Below are positions 43,567 to 52,583 of a stretch of 64,000 nt of DNA, piece by piece. The DNA is taken from positions 242,287-306,286 of the forward strand of contig JARUHG010000006.1 in the NCBI GenBank assembly GCA_031216755.1. The letters run 5' to 3'. Positions within the stretch are counted from its first letter, which is position 1. The number at the start of each line of letters is the position of its first letter. The notes under the pieces are model-generated. The model made no database searches. It was not told the origin of the DNA and saw only the letters and a program-made list of their open reading frames with translations. Position numbers and translations under genes: made by a program. Source of the DNA: Lysobacter arvi (lineage in GTDB: Bacteria; Pseudomonadota; Gammaproteobacteria; Xanthomonadales; Xanthomonadaceae).

Positions 43567-45456
43567 ATGTCCGACTGGTCGCTCGATCAGGCCCGCAAGA
43601 CCTACTCGATCCCGCACTGGTCGGAAGGCTATTTCGACGTGGGTGCGGACGGGCAGGTCGTCGTCCGGCCGCGCGGCGAGCAGGGGCCGGCGATTTCGCT
43701 GCCGCAGGTCGTCGATGCCGCCAAGGCCAACGGCGCCAAGCTGCCGCTGCTGGTGCGCTTCCCGGACATCCTCGGCGATCGGCTGGGCAAGCTGCAGGCC
43801 GCGTTCGCGCAGGCGCAGGCCGACTGGGGCTACGCCGGGGGCTACACGGCCGTGTACCCGATCAAGGTGAACCAGCACCGCGGCGTCGCCGGCACGCTGG
43901 CCTCACACACCGGAGAGGGCTTCGGCCTGGAGGCCGGCAGCAAGCCGGAGCTGATGGCCGTGCTCGCGCTCTCGCGTCCGGGCGGGCTGATCGTGTGCAA
44001 CGGCTACAAGGATCGCGAGTACATCCGCCTGGCGCTGATCGGCCGGAAGCTCGGGCTGGAAACCTTCATCGTCATCGAAAAGCCGTCGGAACTGGCGCTG
44101 GTGATGGACGAGGCCGCGGCGCTCGGCGTGAAGCCCGGCCTGGGCGTTCGCATGCGCCTGGCGTCGCTGGGTGCGGGCAAGTGGCAGAACAGCGGCGGCG
44201 ACAAGGCCAAGTTCGGCCTCTCGCCGCGCCAGGTGCTGGACCTGTGGAAGAAGCTGCGCGACGCGGGCATGACCGACTGCCTGCAGTTGCTGCATTTCCA
44301 CATGGGCTCGCAGATCTCCAACGTGCGCGACATCGCCAACGGCATGCGCGAGGCGACGCGCTATTTCGTCGAACTTTCGCGCCTGGGCGCGAACGTGCGC
44401 TACATGGACGTGGGCGGCGGCCTGGGCATCGATTACGAAGGCACGCGTTCGCGCGGCTTCTGCTCGATCAACTACGGCGTGCAGCAGTACGCCAATTCGA
44501 TCGTGCAGCCGCTCTCGGACGCCTGCGCCGAACACGGACTCGTGCCGCCGCGCATCGTCACCGAATGCGGCCGCGCGATGACCGCGCACCACGCGGTGCT
44601 CGTGGCCAACGTGGCCGAAGTCGAGGAAGCGCCGGAAGGCCGCATCCCCGACGTGCACGACGACGAGCCGGCGGTGATCCGCCACCTGCGCGAGGTCCAC
44701 AGCGAACTGGCGCAGCGCCCGCCGGTGGAGCTGTTCCACGAAGCGCAGCATCACCATGCCGAAGGCCTGCAGCTGTACGCGCTGGGTCAGCTCGACCTGG
44801 TGCATCGCGCGCGCATCGACGACCTGTTCTACGCGATCGCGCACGACGTGCGCCGCCGCCTGAGCTACGACGAGAAGAGCCACCGCGAACTGCTCGACGA
44901 ACTCAACGACCGCCTGGTCGACAAATACTTCGTCAACTTCAGCGTGTTCGAGTCGATCCCGGACGTGTGGGCGATCCACCAGGTGTTCCCGATCCTGCCG
45001 ATCGAGCGACTGGACGAAGCGCCGACGCGCCGCGGCGTGCTCGCCGACATGACCTGCGATTCCGACGGCACGGTGAAGACCTACGTCGAGAACGAAGGCC
45101 TGGATACCTCGCTGCCGCTGCACGCGACCCGCTCCGGCGAGACGTACCGGATCGGCTTCTTCCTCGTCGGCGCGTACCAGGAAATCCTGGGCGACATCCA
45201 CAACCTGTTCGGCGACACCGATGCGGTCGAAGTCCGCATCGACGGCGACAGCTACCGGCTCACGCAGCAGCGCCGCGGCGACACCACGGACGTGATGCTC
45301 GATTACGTCGGCTACCGGCTCGACGACCTGCGCGCGGCGTACCGCGAGAAGGTCGCCGCCGCCGCGCTGCCGGCCGACGAGGCGGCGCGGCTGGACGCCG
45401 CGCTGGAAAGCGGGCTCACCGGCTACACCTACCTCGACGACGTGCCCCTGGCATGA
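43567..45456 (+). CDS. speA: biosynthetic arginine decarboxylase
   Basis: A 629-residue fold-type III PLP enzyme that converts arginine to agmatine, the first step to putrescine. The PLP lysine is K100 in YPIKVNQHRGV. Further blocks are LLHFHMGSQI, MDVGGGLGIDYEG, TECGRAMTAHHAVLV and LADMTCDSDG with the substrate Cys-Asp. The length agrees with SpeA. It is divergent from speE. agmatine-processing genes are not in the window. Confidence 0.96.
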   Translation: MSDWSLDQARKTYSIPHWSEGYFDVGADGQVVVRPRGEQGPAISLPQVVDAAKANGAKLPLLVRFPDILGDRLGKLQAAFAQAQADWGYAGGYTAVYPIKVNQHRGVAGTLASHTGEGFGLEAGSKPELMAVLALSRPGGLIVCNGYKDREYIRLALIGRKLGLETFIVIEKPSELALVMDEAAALGVKPGLGVRMRLASLGAGKWQNSGGDKAKFGLSPRQVLDLWKKLRDAGMTDCLQLLHFHMGSQISNVRDIANGMREATRYFVELSRLGANVRYMDVGGGLGIDYEGTRSRGFCSINYGVQQYANSIVQPLSDACAEHGLVPPRIVTECGRAMTAHHAVLVANVAEVEEAPEGRIPDVHDDEPAVIRHLREVHSELAQRPPVELFHEAQHHHAEGLQLYALGQLDLVHRARIDDLFYAIAHDVRRRLSYDEKSHRELLDELNDRLVDKYFVNFSVFESIPDVWAIHQVFPILPIERLDEAPTRRGVLADMTCDSDGTVKTYVENEGLDTSLPLHATRSGETYRIGFFLVGAYQEILGDIHNLFGDTDAVEVRIDGDSYRLTQQRRGDTTDVMLDYVGYRLDDLRAAYREKVAAAALPADEAARLDAALESGLTGYTYLDDVPLA

Positions 45457-45721
45457 GCGAGGAGCGAAGGCGCGACCGGCTCCTGGCTCGACGGAACTCG
45501 ACGGACGCGTCGAGCGGCGAAGGCCGTCCCGACCTGGCGGGGCCGTTCCCAGACAGGAGCGGGGCGCGTTCATCGCGAGGATGGGCGACGACGGCGGGCA
45601 GGAGCGTTGCCCTGAAGCATCCGCTGCATATCACCGGTGCGTCGGACGCCACCGTGCATGAATGGAACGCCGCGCCCTGAGTGGCGCACGCGCTCCCCTT
45701 ATCAACCAACGGAACAAGCAG

Positions 45722-46576
45722 ATGAAAGTTGGCTTCATTGGCCTCGGCGCGATGGGCGCTCCGATGGCCCGCTACGTGCACGCCAAGGGGCTGCTCACCG
45801 CGGTGGGCAACCGCACCCAGGCCAAGGCCGACGCGCTCGCCGCGGAACTGGGCGTGCGCGCCGCACGCTCGGCGGCGAACTTCGCCGACTGCGACGTGGT
45901 CGTCCTGTGCGTCTCGCTCGATGCCGACGTGCTCGAAAACGTCACCGCATTGGCCGAGGTGCTCAAGCCCGGCGCGGTGGTGATCGACCATTCGACGGTG
46001 GCGGTCGAGACCGCACGGCGCTGCGCCACGTTGTTGGCGACGCACAACATCGGCTTCCTCGACGCGCCGGTATCGGGCGGTGTCGAAGGCGCGCGCAACG
46101 GCAAGCTGTCGGTGATGGTCGGTGGCGACGCGGACGTGCTGGACGGCGTGCGCGCGGTGATCGAAACCTATGCCGCGCGCATCAGCCACATGGGCGCCAC
46201 GGGCGCCGGCCAGGCGACCAAGGCCGTGAACCAGGTGCTGGTGGCCGGCATCAACGAAGCCGTGTGCGAAGGCCTCGCACTGGGCGAGAAGCTCGGCCTG
46301 GACGCGGAAAAGCTGCTGCCGACGCTCATGGCGGGCGCGGCCAGCAACTGGTTCCTCGACAAGCGCGGCGCGACGATGCTGCGCGACGAATTCAATCCGG
46401 GCTTCAAGTGCGCGCACATGCTCAAGGACCTGCGCATCGTGTCGGCGATCGCGCGCGATACCGGCGTGCGCATGAGCACCGTCGAACAGGCGCTGGCCGA
46501 CTACGCCGAGCTGATCGAACGAGGGCAGGGCGAGTCGGATACCTCGGCGCTGATCACGCTCAAGCGCGGCGGCTGA
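45722..46576 (+). CDS. beta-hydroxyacid dehydrogenase (3-hydroxyisobutyrate/tartronate semialdehyde reductase family)
   Basis: A 284-residue NAD(P)-dependent dehydrogenase. Nucleotide motif GFIGLGAMGAPMA is at 4-16, DAPVSGGVEGARNG near 119-132 carries the substrate signature, and the catalytic lysine is in GQATKAVNQ near 165. GarR/GlxR and MmsB are the nearest classes, and sequence alone does not separate them. ATG 45722 is chosen over the in-frame codon at 45662 because the Rossmann fold starts directly. The 265 bases upstream hold no gene I can support. Confidence 0.85.
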   Translation: MKVGFIGLGAMGAPMARYVHAKGLLTAVGNRTQAKADALAAELGVRAARSAANFADCDVVVLCVSLDADVLENVTALAEVLKPGAVVIDHSTVAVETARRCATLLATHNIGFLDAPVSGGVEGARNGKLSVMVGGDADVLDGVRAVIETYAARISHMGATGAGQATKAVNQVLVAGINEAVCEGLALGEKLGLDAEKLLPTLMAGAASNWFLDKRGATMLRDEFNPGFKCAHMLKDLRIVSAIARDTGVRMSTVEQALADYAELIERGQGESDTSALITLKRGG

Positions 46577-46597
46577 GGCGCTCGCCGGCGCGTCCGT

Positions 46598-46993
46598 TCA
46601 CGCGGTCGCGCGTCGGCCGCGTCGGCTGTCCAGCAGGCGCGCGCCGACGAACGCGCCGAGCCAGGCGAGCAGCAGGCTCGATGCGATGGCCAGGCGATTG
46701 AAGCGCAGCACTTTGGCAAGCGACATCTCCGGCTGCACGGATACGAGCACGAACACGGTCGCCGCCCACATCAGCGCGATCAGCCCCATCGCGAACCAGA
46801 CGTAGCGGCGGCCTGCGATCGCACCGCCGGCGAGCATCGACACGAACACGCCGGTGAGGTCCAGCAGCGGCAGTTCGCCCCACGGCGTGGCCTGGACGTG
46901 CTGCAGCTTCGCGCCGAACGCGAAGGCGATGAGAGCGAACAACATCAGCCCGATGACCGAGGCGATGCAGCCCGAAAGAATGCGCTTGTCCAT
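46598..46993 (-). CDS. four-helix membrane protein of unknown function
   Basis: A 131-residue protein with four predicted transmembrane helices, at about 7-27, 43-60, 66-87 and 100-120. Loops are short and the tail is Arg-rich (DSRRGRRATA), which suggests a cytoplasmic C-terminus. I do not recognise the family. It is convergent with the hydroxyacid dehydrogenase gene, 21 bases apart. Upstream, 47004-47178 shows no gene. Confidence 0.65.
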   Translation of the reverse strand: MDKRILSGCIASVIGLMLFALIAFAFGAKLQHVQATPWGELPLLDLTGVFVSMLAGGAIAGRRYVWFAMGLIALMWAATVFVLVSVQPEMSLAKVLRFNRLAIASSLLLAWLGAFVGARLLDSRRGRRATA

Positions 46994-47178
46994 CCGTTCC
47001 CCAGACTCCCGTTGCGGGATCGCGGCAGTCTAGCCGGGGAATGCGACGGGAGCGGTGACCGCGGTCGCGGCTCGCCCGTGTGTCGGAAGTTGGTTTGGAC
47101 CAGCGGTGGTTTGCGGGCGCTGATCGGTTGCAGGCCGTCGTTCAAACGGTGCGAAACGGTCGGCTTCGCGGACGCAAC

Positions 47179-47204
47179 AAAAAGGCCCGCGCGTGCGGGC
47201 CCTT
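47179..47204 (-). terminator. terminator after ftsN-like gene
   Basis: GGCCCGC (47184-47190) pairs with GCGGGCC (47196-47202). On the minus strand it is followed by TTTTTGTTG. It lies about 40 bases past the SPOR gene stop. Confidence 0.8.
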
Positions 47205-47245
47205 CGATTCGTGCCGGCGCGCCAACCAGGCCGCGCCAGTTGCGC

Positions 47246-48109
47246 TTACTTCACCTTGATCGCCATCGCCTGCAACCCGCCGCCGGCGAGCTTGCGCTTC
47301 GCGTCGGCGAGATCGCTCGCGGTGCCGTATGGGCCCATGCGCACGCGGTAGACCGTGCTGCCGTTGATGGCCGCCGATTCGACGCGCGCGCTGAGGCCGA
47401 GCATCGCGATGCGCGCCTTCATTTCCTCCGCCTGGCCCGAGGCCTGGAACGCGCCCGCCTGCAAGAGGTAGCGCGTGCCGTCGTCGGAAGAAGCAGTGCT
47501 GGCATCGGGCGACGCCGGCGCCGTGCTGGCCGTCGCGGGCTTCGAGGGAGCGGTCGGGGTCGCGGCCGTCGCGGGAGCGGCTGCATTGCCGGTGGACGGC
47601 GTCCGCGACGGCACCGTCTCGGTCTCGACAGGACGCGGCAGCGGCGCGGTGGCGGTCGGCGCATCCGATGCGGGGGTCGGCGCGGCCTCGGCCTCGTCGG
47701 ATGCGCGTGCCCGCTTTTCCCGCTCGGCGGCGCGCTTGGCTTCCGCCTTCTCGCTGGCCGCGAGTTCGGCATCGGACATCGGGACTTCGCGGCCGGGAAG
47801 CAGCGTATAGAAGTCGTAGTCGGTGTCCTTCTTCGTCGGCGCTTCGGGTTCGCGCTTGCCCTTGGACGGGGCAGGCGCGGCGTCCTCGGCGATGGCTTCC
47901 TCGTCGGCGCTGCTGACCTGCGCGGGTTGCGCATCGGGGTTCGGCTGCGGACGGAAGAACCCGTCGCCGCCGGATTTGAGGTACTTCGGCGCGACCAGGA
48001 TCGCGACCACCGCCAGCAGGATGCCCAGCACCATCCACGCCCAGCCGGGCAGGCTGCTGTCCCCGCCGGAGTTGCGCCGTGCCTGGGTCTTGCCTCGCTT
48101 GGCCGCCAC
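47246..48109 (-). CDS. ftsN: SPOR-domain cell-division protein, FtsN-like
   Basis: A 287-residue protein with a basic cytoplasmic start (AAKRGKTQARRN), one transmembrane helix at about 26-44, a long Ala/Pro/Glu-rich periplasmic linker and a C-terminal SPOR domain (about 208-285, RYLLQAGAFQASGQAEEM). This is the FtsN layout: the SPOR part binds denuded septal peptidoglycan. In Pseudomonas a SPOR gene of this kind also follows argS. Here it starts with GTG directly after the argS stop, so translation is coupled. Assignment to FtsN rests on topology and gene order. Confidence 0.75.
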   Translation of the reverse strand: MAAKRGKTQARRNSGGDSSLPGWAWMVLGILLAVVAILVAPKYLKSGGDGFFRPQPNPDAQPAQVSSADEEAIAEDAAPAPSKGKREPEAPTKKDTDYDFYTLLPGREVPMSDAELAASEKAEAKRAAEREKRARASDEAEAAPTPASDAPTATAPLPRPVETETVPSRTPSTGNAAAPATAATPTAPSKPATASTAPASPDASTASSDDGTRYLLQAGAFQASGQAEEMKARIAMLGLSARVESAAINGSTVYRVRMGPYGTASDLADAKRKLAGGGLQAMAIKVK

Positions 48110-49798
48110 TTACATCACCTCGGGGGCGCTAACGCCCAGCAGTTCGAGACCGTTCGCCAGCACCTGCCGCGTCGCCATCGCGAGCACGAGGCGTGCGTCG
48201 CGGGTGTTGGCGTCGTCGACCAGGAACTGGTGGTCGTTGTAGTACGTCTGGAACGTCTGCGCCAGTTCGAGCAGGTAGGCCGCGATCTGGTGCGGTTCCA
48301 GGTCGCGACCGGCGGTCTCGACCACGTCGGCGTAACGCAGCAGCGTGGCGATGAGCTCGCGGGCGGCGACGTCGTCCAGGTCCAGCGCCTGCGCAAGTCC
48401 GTTGGCGGCATCGAACGACAGGCCGCGCTCCTTGAGCTGGCGCATCAGGCCGTGCATGCGCGCGTGCGAGACCTGTACGTAGTAGACCGGGTTGTCGAGC
48501 GACTGGCTGCGCGCGAAATCGATGTCGAAGGTGAGCTGCGAATCGGGCTTGCGCGCGATGAGGAACCAGCGCGTGGCGTCGCGCCCGACCTCGTCGACCA
48601 GATCGCGCAGGGTGACGTAGCTCCCCGCGCGCTTGGAGAGCTTCACTTCCTCGCCGCCGCGCATGACGGTGACCATCTGGTGCAGCACGTACTCCGGCCA
48701 GCCCTGCGGGATGCCGCAGTCCAGCGCCTGCAGGCCGGCGCGCACGCGCGCGAGCGAGCCGTGATGATCGGCGCCCAGTTCGGTGATGGCGCGTTCGTAG
48801 CCGCGCTGCCACTTGCTCAGGTGATAGGCGACGTCCGGCAGGAAGTAGGTGTACGTGCCGTCGGACTTGCGCATCACGCGGTCCTTGTCGTCGCCGAAGT
48901 CGGTCGTGCGCAGCCACAGCGCGCCGCCGTCCTCGTAGGTGTGGCCGTGGGCGACGAGTTCGCGCACGGTCTCCTCGACCTTGCCGTCGGTGTAGAGCGA
49001 GGACTCCAGGAAGTAGACGTCGAACGACACGCCGTACGCTTCCAGGTCCAGGTTCTGTTCGCGGCGCAGATAGGCGACCGCAAACTGCCGGATCGCGTCG
49101 AGGTCGTTCGCGTCCTTGGCGCCGGTCACGACGTGGCCCTCGACCTCGACGCTGTCGCCGCGCAGGTACGCCGCCGCGACGTCCTTGATGTAGTCGCCGC
49201 GATAGCCGTCCTCCGGCCAGTCCGGATGTTCCGGTCCGCGACCGCGCGCACGCGCCTGGACCGAGATGGCGAGATTGTTGATCTGTGCGCCGGCGTCGTT
49301 GTAGTAGAACTCGCGCGTTACGCTCCAGCCGTTCGCATCGAGCACGCGCGCGATGCAGTCGCCGATCACCGCTGCGCGGCCGTGGCCCACGTGCAGCGGA
49401 CCGGTCGGGTTGGCCGACACGTATTCCACGCCCGCACGATGTCCCTTGCCGCTCTCGTTCCGGCCGTAGGCGGCACCCAGTTCCAGCACGCGCCCGATCT
49501 GGCGGCGCCACGCGGCTTCGTCGACATGGAAGTTGATGAAGCCCGGGCCGGCGATCTCGACCTTCGCCAGATCGGACGTGGCCGGAAGCGCATCGACCAG
49601 CGCCTGCGCGATCGCACGCGGGTTCGAACGTGCGGGCTTGGCCAGCAGCATCGCGGCGTTGGTGGAGAAGTCGCCCTGGCCGGCGTTCTTGGGACGCTCG
49701 ATGACGAACTCGGGCGTGGCCAGGTCGGCCGGCAGGGTGCCGGCGGCGCGGAGGGCGTCGATCGCCTGCGCCACGAGGGCGCGGAGAGTGGATTTCAC
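48110..49798 (-). CDS. argS: arginyl-tRNA synthetase
   Basis: A 562-residue class I synthetase. The N-terminal Add-1 domain covers about 1-105, the HIGH-type motif HVGH is at 136-139 ([17 protein letters not shown]), the KLSKR loop is in [10 protein letters not shown] and the anticodon-binding DALR domain covers the last 110 residues. It charges tRNA-Arg and needs the tRNA for amino-acid activation. It is the first gene of a two-gene unit with the FtsN-like protein. Confidence 0.97.
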   Translation of the reverse strand: MKSTLRALVAQAIDALRAAGTLPADLATPEFVIERPKNAGQGDFSTNAAMLLAKPARSNPRAIAQALVDALPATSDLAKVEIAGPGFINFHVDEAAWRRQIGRVLELGAAYGRNESGKGHRAGVEYVSANPTGPLHVGHGRAAVIGDCIARVLDANGWSVTREFYYNDAGAQINNLAISVQARARGRGPEHPDWPEDGYRGDYIKDVAAAYLRGDSVEVEGHVVTGAKDANDLDAIRQFAVAYLRREQNLDLEAYGVSFDVYFLESSLYTDGKVEETVRELVAHGHTYEDGGALWLRTTDFGDDKDRVMRKSDGTYTYFLPDVAYHLSKWQRGYERAITELGADHHGSLARVRAGLQALDCGIPQGWPEYVLHQMVTVMRGGEEVKLSKRAGSYVTLRDLVDEVGRDATRWFLIARKPDSQLTFDIDFARSQSLDNPVYYVQVSHARMHGLMRQLKERGLSFDAANGLAQALDLDDVAARELIATLLRYADVVETAGRDLEPHQIAAYLLELAQTFQTYYNDHQFLVDDANTRDARLVLAMATRQVLANGLELLGVSAPEVM

Positions 49799-49861
49799 GG
49801 GATTCGGCGGGGTGCTGCGGGACCGCGCATTGTACGCGAGCGGGCGCGACGGGCCGGCCGT

Positions 49862-50536
49862 TCATACCCAACCTCTCGCGGCCAGCGACACCGGCGCGCC
49901 GTCGCCGACGATGATGTGGTCCAGCAACCGGACGTCCACCAGCGCCAGGGCCTCCTTCAGGCGTGCGGTGATGCCGCGGTCGGCGCCGCTGGGCTCGGGG
50001 TTTCCGCTCGGGTGATTGTGTCCGCAGATGACGGCGGCGGCGTTGAGCGCAAGGGCGCGACGCGCCACTTCGCGCGGGTGGACGTGGGCGCCATCGATCG
50101 TGCCCTGGAAGAGTTCCTCGAAGGCGATCGCGCGATGGCGCGTGTCCAGGAACAGCGCGGCGAAGACCTCGTGCGGTCGCGCTCTGAGGCGCTGCGCGAA
50201 GTAACGCCCGGCGGCATGCGGGTCGGTCAGCAGGGCGCCGCGTTCGAGTTCCGCGCCGAGGAAGCGGTGACCCAGTTCCAGCGCCGCGGCAAGCCGGCAC
50301 GCGCGTGCCGGCCCGAGGCCGGGAAGCTTGGCCAATGCACTGGCGGGCTGCTCCAGCAGCGTGCGCAGGGGACCGTGCGCGTGGAGCAGGTCGCGCGCGG
50401 TGGTCACCGCATCGCGCCCGCGCAGGCCGGACCCAAGGAAGATCGCCAGCAACTGCGCGTCCGACAACGACCCCGGGCCGAGCGCGAGCAGGCGTTCGCG
50501 TGGGCGCTCGTCCGGCGGCCACTCGCGGATGTGCAT
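49862..50536 (-). CDS. radC: RadC-family JAMM domain protein
   Basis: A 224-residue protein with an N-terminal helix-hairpin-helix (LPGLGPARACRLAAALELG, 71-89) and a C-terminal MPN domain. The JAMM zinc motif is H173-N-H175-PSGNPEPSGA-D186. Despite the name, a DNA-repair role is not established. ATG 50536 gives the normal N-terminus HIREWPPDERPRERL; an in-frame ATG at 50557 would add seven residues. It is divergent from coaC, the same neighbourhood as in Pseudomonas. Confidence 0.93.
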   Translation of the reverse strand: MHIREWPPDERPRERLLALGPGSLSDAQLLAIFLGSGLRGRDAVTTARDLLHAHGPLRTLLEQPASALAKLPGLGPARACRLAAALELGHRFLGAELERGALLTDPHAAGRYFAQRLRARPHEVFAALFLDTRHRAIAFEELFQGTIDGAHVHPREVARRALALNAAAVICGHNHPSGNPEPSGADRGITARLKEALALVDVRLLDHIIVGDGAPVSLAARGWV

Positions 50537-50792
50537 GGGACGGCTGGAGGGATCCATGTCGACCGAAAACCCCGGATGCAGTTGCAGGAAAGGCGGGCGG
50601 CCGCCGTCATGGCGCCGCGGGCGATGCACCACTGAACACCGCCGCTGCGTCGCGATCGAGCCCGCACCACCGCGCTCGTGTGACGGCCGCCCGCCGTCTG
50701 CGTATTCCATCGCGTTCGCGCGGCACGCACAGGCGGGCTGGACAGGTCGTTCGGGTAAGCTAAACGCTGATTCGGCGGTAGGTATTTCCCAG

Positions 50793-51350
50793 ATGGTCGA
50801 GCCCCGCTCCCTGCGCGGAACGAAAATCCTGCTGTGCGTATGCGGAGGCATCGCCGCGTACAAATCGGCCGAACTGGTGCGGCGGCTGCGCGAGGCCGGC
50901 TGCGAGGTGACCGTCGCGATGACGCAGAACGCACAGCAGTTCGTCGGCACCACGACCTTCCAGGCGCTCTCGGGCGTTCCGGTGCGCACCTCGTTGTGGG
51001 ACGCCGCCGCCGAGGCCGCGATGGGGCATATCGAGCTGGCGCGCTGGGCCGATCGCATCGTGGTCGCGCCGGCCACGGCGAACACGCTGGCGAAACTCAC
51101 CCACGGTTTCGCCGACGACCTGGTCACCACGCTCTGCCTGGCGACGACGGCGCCGATCACGGTCGCCCCGGCGATGAACCACCGCATGTGGCTGCATCCG
51201 GCGACGCAGTCCAACATCGCAACGTTGCGCGAGCGCGGCGTGCAGATCGTCGGCCCGAACGATGGGCCGCTTGCCGAAGGCGAATCCGGCCCCGGGCGCA
51301 TGAGCGAGCCGGCGGAGATCGTCGCCGCGCTCGGGCAGGTCCACGCATGA
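50793..51350 (+). CDS. coaC: phosphopantothenoylcysteine decarboxylase (CoaC part)
   Basis: A 185-residue flavoprotein equal to the N-terminal half of the usual fused CoaBC/Dfp. The flavin-binding opening ILLCVCGGIAAYKSAEL, the active-site histidine segment GHIELARWADRIVVAPATANT and APAMNHRMW are all present. It makes 4'-phosphopantetheine from phosphopantothenoylcysteine. It stops at TGA 51348-51350, overlapping the ATG of coaB. In most bacteria the two are one polypeptide, so this is either a true split gene or a 1-base frameshift. Confidence 0.88.
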   Translation: MVEPRSLRGTKILLCVCGGIAAYKSAELVRRLREAGCEVTVAMTQNAQQFVGTTTFQALSGVPVRTSLWDAAAEAAMGHIELARWADRIVVAPATANTLAKLTHGFADDLVTTLCLATTAPITVAPAMNHRMWLHPATQSNIATLRERGVQIVGPNDGPLAEGESGPGRMSEPAEIVAALGQVHA

Positions 51351-52015
51351 GCGCGCTCGAACGCCTGCGCGGACGGCGCGTCGTCGTGAGCGCCGGCCCC
51401 ACGTACGAGGACATCGATCCGGTCCGCTTCATCGGAAACCGCAGCAGCGGGAAGATGGGGTTCGCCGTCGCGCAATCCGCCGCGAGGCTGGGGGCGAACG
51501 TGGTGCTGGTCGCCGGGCCGGTGTCGTTGCCGACGCCCGAGGGCGTCACGCGCGTCGACGTTCGCTCCGCGGCGCAGATGCACGAGGCGGTGCTCGCGCG
51601 GCTGCCGGCCGACATCTACATCGGCGCCGCCGCGGTCGCGGATTTCGCCCCGGCGCAGGCCGCGTCGAACAAGATCAAGAAGACCACCGGCCAGGACACG
51701 CTGACCCTGACGCTGGTGCGCACCCGCGACATCCTGGCCGAGATCGCCTCGCATCCGCAGCGGCCGCGCCTGGTCGTGGGATTCGCGGCGGAGACCGATC
51801 ACGTCGAGGCTTACGCGCGGGGCAAGCTGGAGAACAAGCGCCTGGACCTGATTGCCGCCAATCGCGTGGGCGTGTCGGGCAGCGGCTTCGAAAGCGACGA
51901 CAACACGCTGTCCGTCTACGCCGCCGACGGCGCGAGCCACGTCCTCGGCCCGGCGCCGAAAACCGCGCTGGCCGACGACCTGCTCGAACTGATCGCGGCG
52001 CGACTGCCCGGCTGA
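51347..52015 (+). CDS. coaB: phosphopantothenate-cysteine ligase (CoaB part)
   Basis: A 222-residue protein equal to the C-terminal half of CoaBC. The Rossmann-like start RRVVVSAGPTYEDIDPVRF, GNRSSGKMGFA, AAVADFAP and the substrate lysine region SNKIKK are conserved, as is the late AANRVGV. It couples cysteine to 4'-phosphopantothenate with CTP in coenzyme A synthesis. It begins with ATGA overlapping the coaC stop, so re-initiation would keep subunit ratios equal. The linker length adds up to that of the fused enzyme. Confidence 0.88.
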   Translation: MSALERLRGRRVVVSAGPTYEDIDPVRFIGNRSSGKMGFAVAQSAARLGANVVLVAGPVSLPTPEGVTRVDVRSAAQMHEAVLARLPADIYIGAAAVADFAPAQAASNKIKKTTGQDTLTLTLVRTRDILAEIASHPQRPRLVVGFAAETDHVEAYARGKLENKRLDLIAANRVGVSGSGFESDDNTLSVYAADGASHVLGPAPKTALADDLLELIAARLPG

Positions 52016-52111
52016 CCTGCGGGTTGGCACGATGCTTGCGACGTTCGTCACGACCACCTTCCACGACCACCGCGTCGGTGTCCGACCGCGCGCCTCCTCA
52101 CGACGGACCGC

Positions 52112-52570
52112 ATGAAGCACACGCTCGAGCTGAAGATCCTGGACCCCCGATTCGGCGATGAATGGCCGCTACCGACCTACGCCACTCCGGCGAGCGCCGG
52201 CTTGGACCTGCGGGCCGCGCTCGAAGCGCCGCTCGCGCTGGAACCCGGCGACGCGGCGCTGGTGCCGTCGGGGCTTGCGATCCACCTGGGCGATCCGGCG
52301 ATGTGCGCGGTGATCCTGCCGCGTTCCGGTCTGGGGCATAAGCACGGGATCGTGCTCGGCAACGGCACGGGACTGATCGACGCCGACTACCAGGGACCGC
52401 TGCTGATCAGCGTCTGGAACCGGGGTCGCGAGGCTTTTACGATCCAGCCGGGGGACCGCATCGCGCAGCTGGTGATCCTGCCCATCGTGCGGGCGGAGCT
52501 TGCGGTGGTGGACGAATTCGAAACCAGCGTGCGCGGTGCCGGCGGCTTCGGCCACACCGGCGTGCGCTGA
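52112..52570 (+). CDS. dut: deoxyuridine 5'-triphosphate nucleotidohydrolase
   Basis: A 152-residue trimeric dUTPase with all five motifs: [46 protein letters not shown] and the C-terminal GAGGFGHTG arm. It hydrolyses dUTP to dUMP, preventing uracil incorporation. It lies in the coaC-coaB-dut-phosphomannomutase order known from Pseudomonas, 96 bases after coaB and 13 before the next gene. Confidence 0.97.
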   Translation: MKHTLELKILDPRFGDEWPLPTYATPASAGLDLRAALEAPLALEPGDAALVPSGLAIHLGDPAMCAVILPRSGLGHKHGIVLGNGTGLIDADYQGPLLISVWNRGREAFTIQPGDRIAQLVILPIVRAELAVVDEFETSVRGAGGFGHTGVR

Positions 52571-52583
52571 AAAGGGGATGGGA

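Noticed and set aside
45457..45721. Small gene in the gap between speA and the hydroxyacid dehydrogenase
   Set aside because: Only a frame extension of the downstream gene (from 45662) is available, without domain or ribosome site.
46945..47145. 66-codon minus-strand frame upstream of the four-helix protein
   Set aside because: Ser/Pro/Arg-rich translation with no signal or motif and no ribosome site.
46898..50635. 1245-codon plus-strand frame across ftsN-like, argS and radC
   Set aside because: Lies opposite three well-supported genes and shows no domain; typical shadow.
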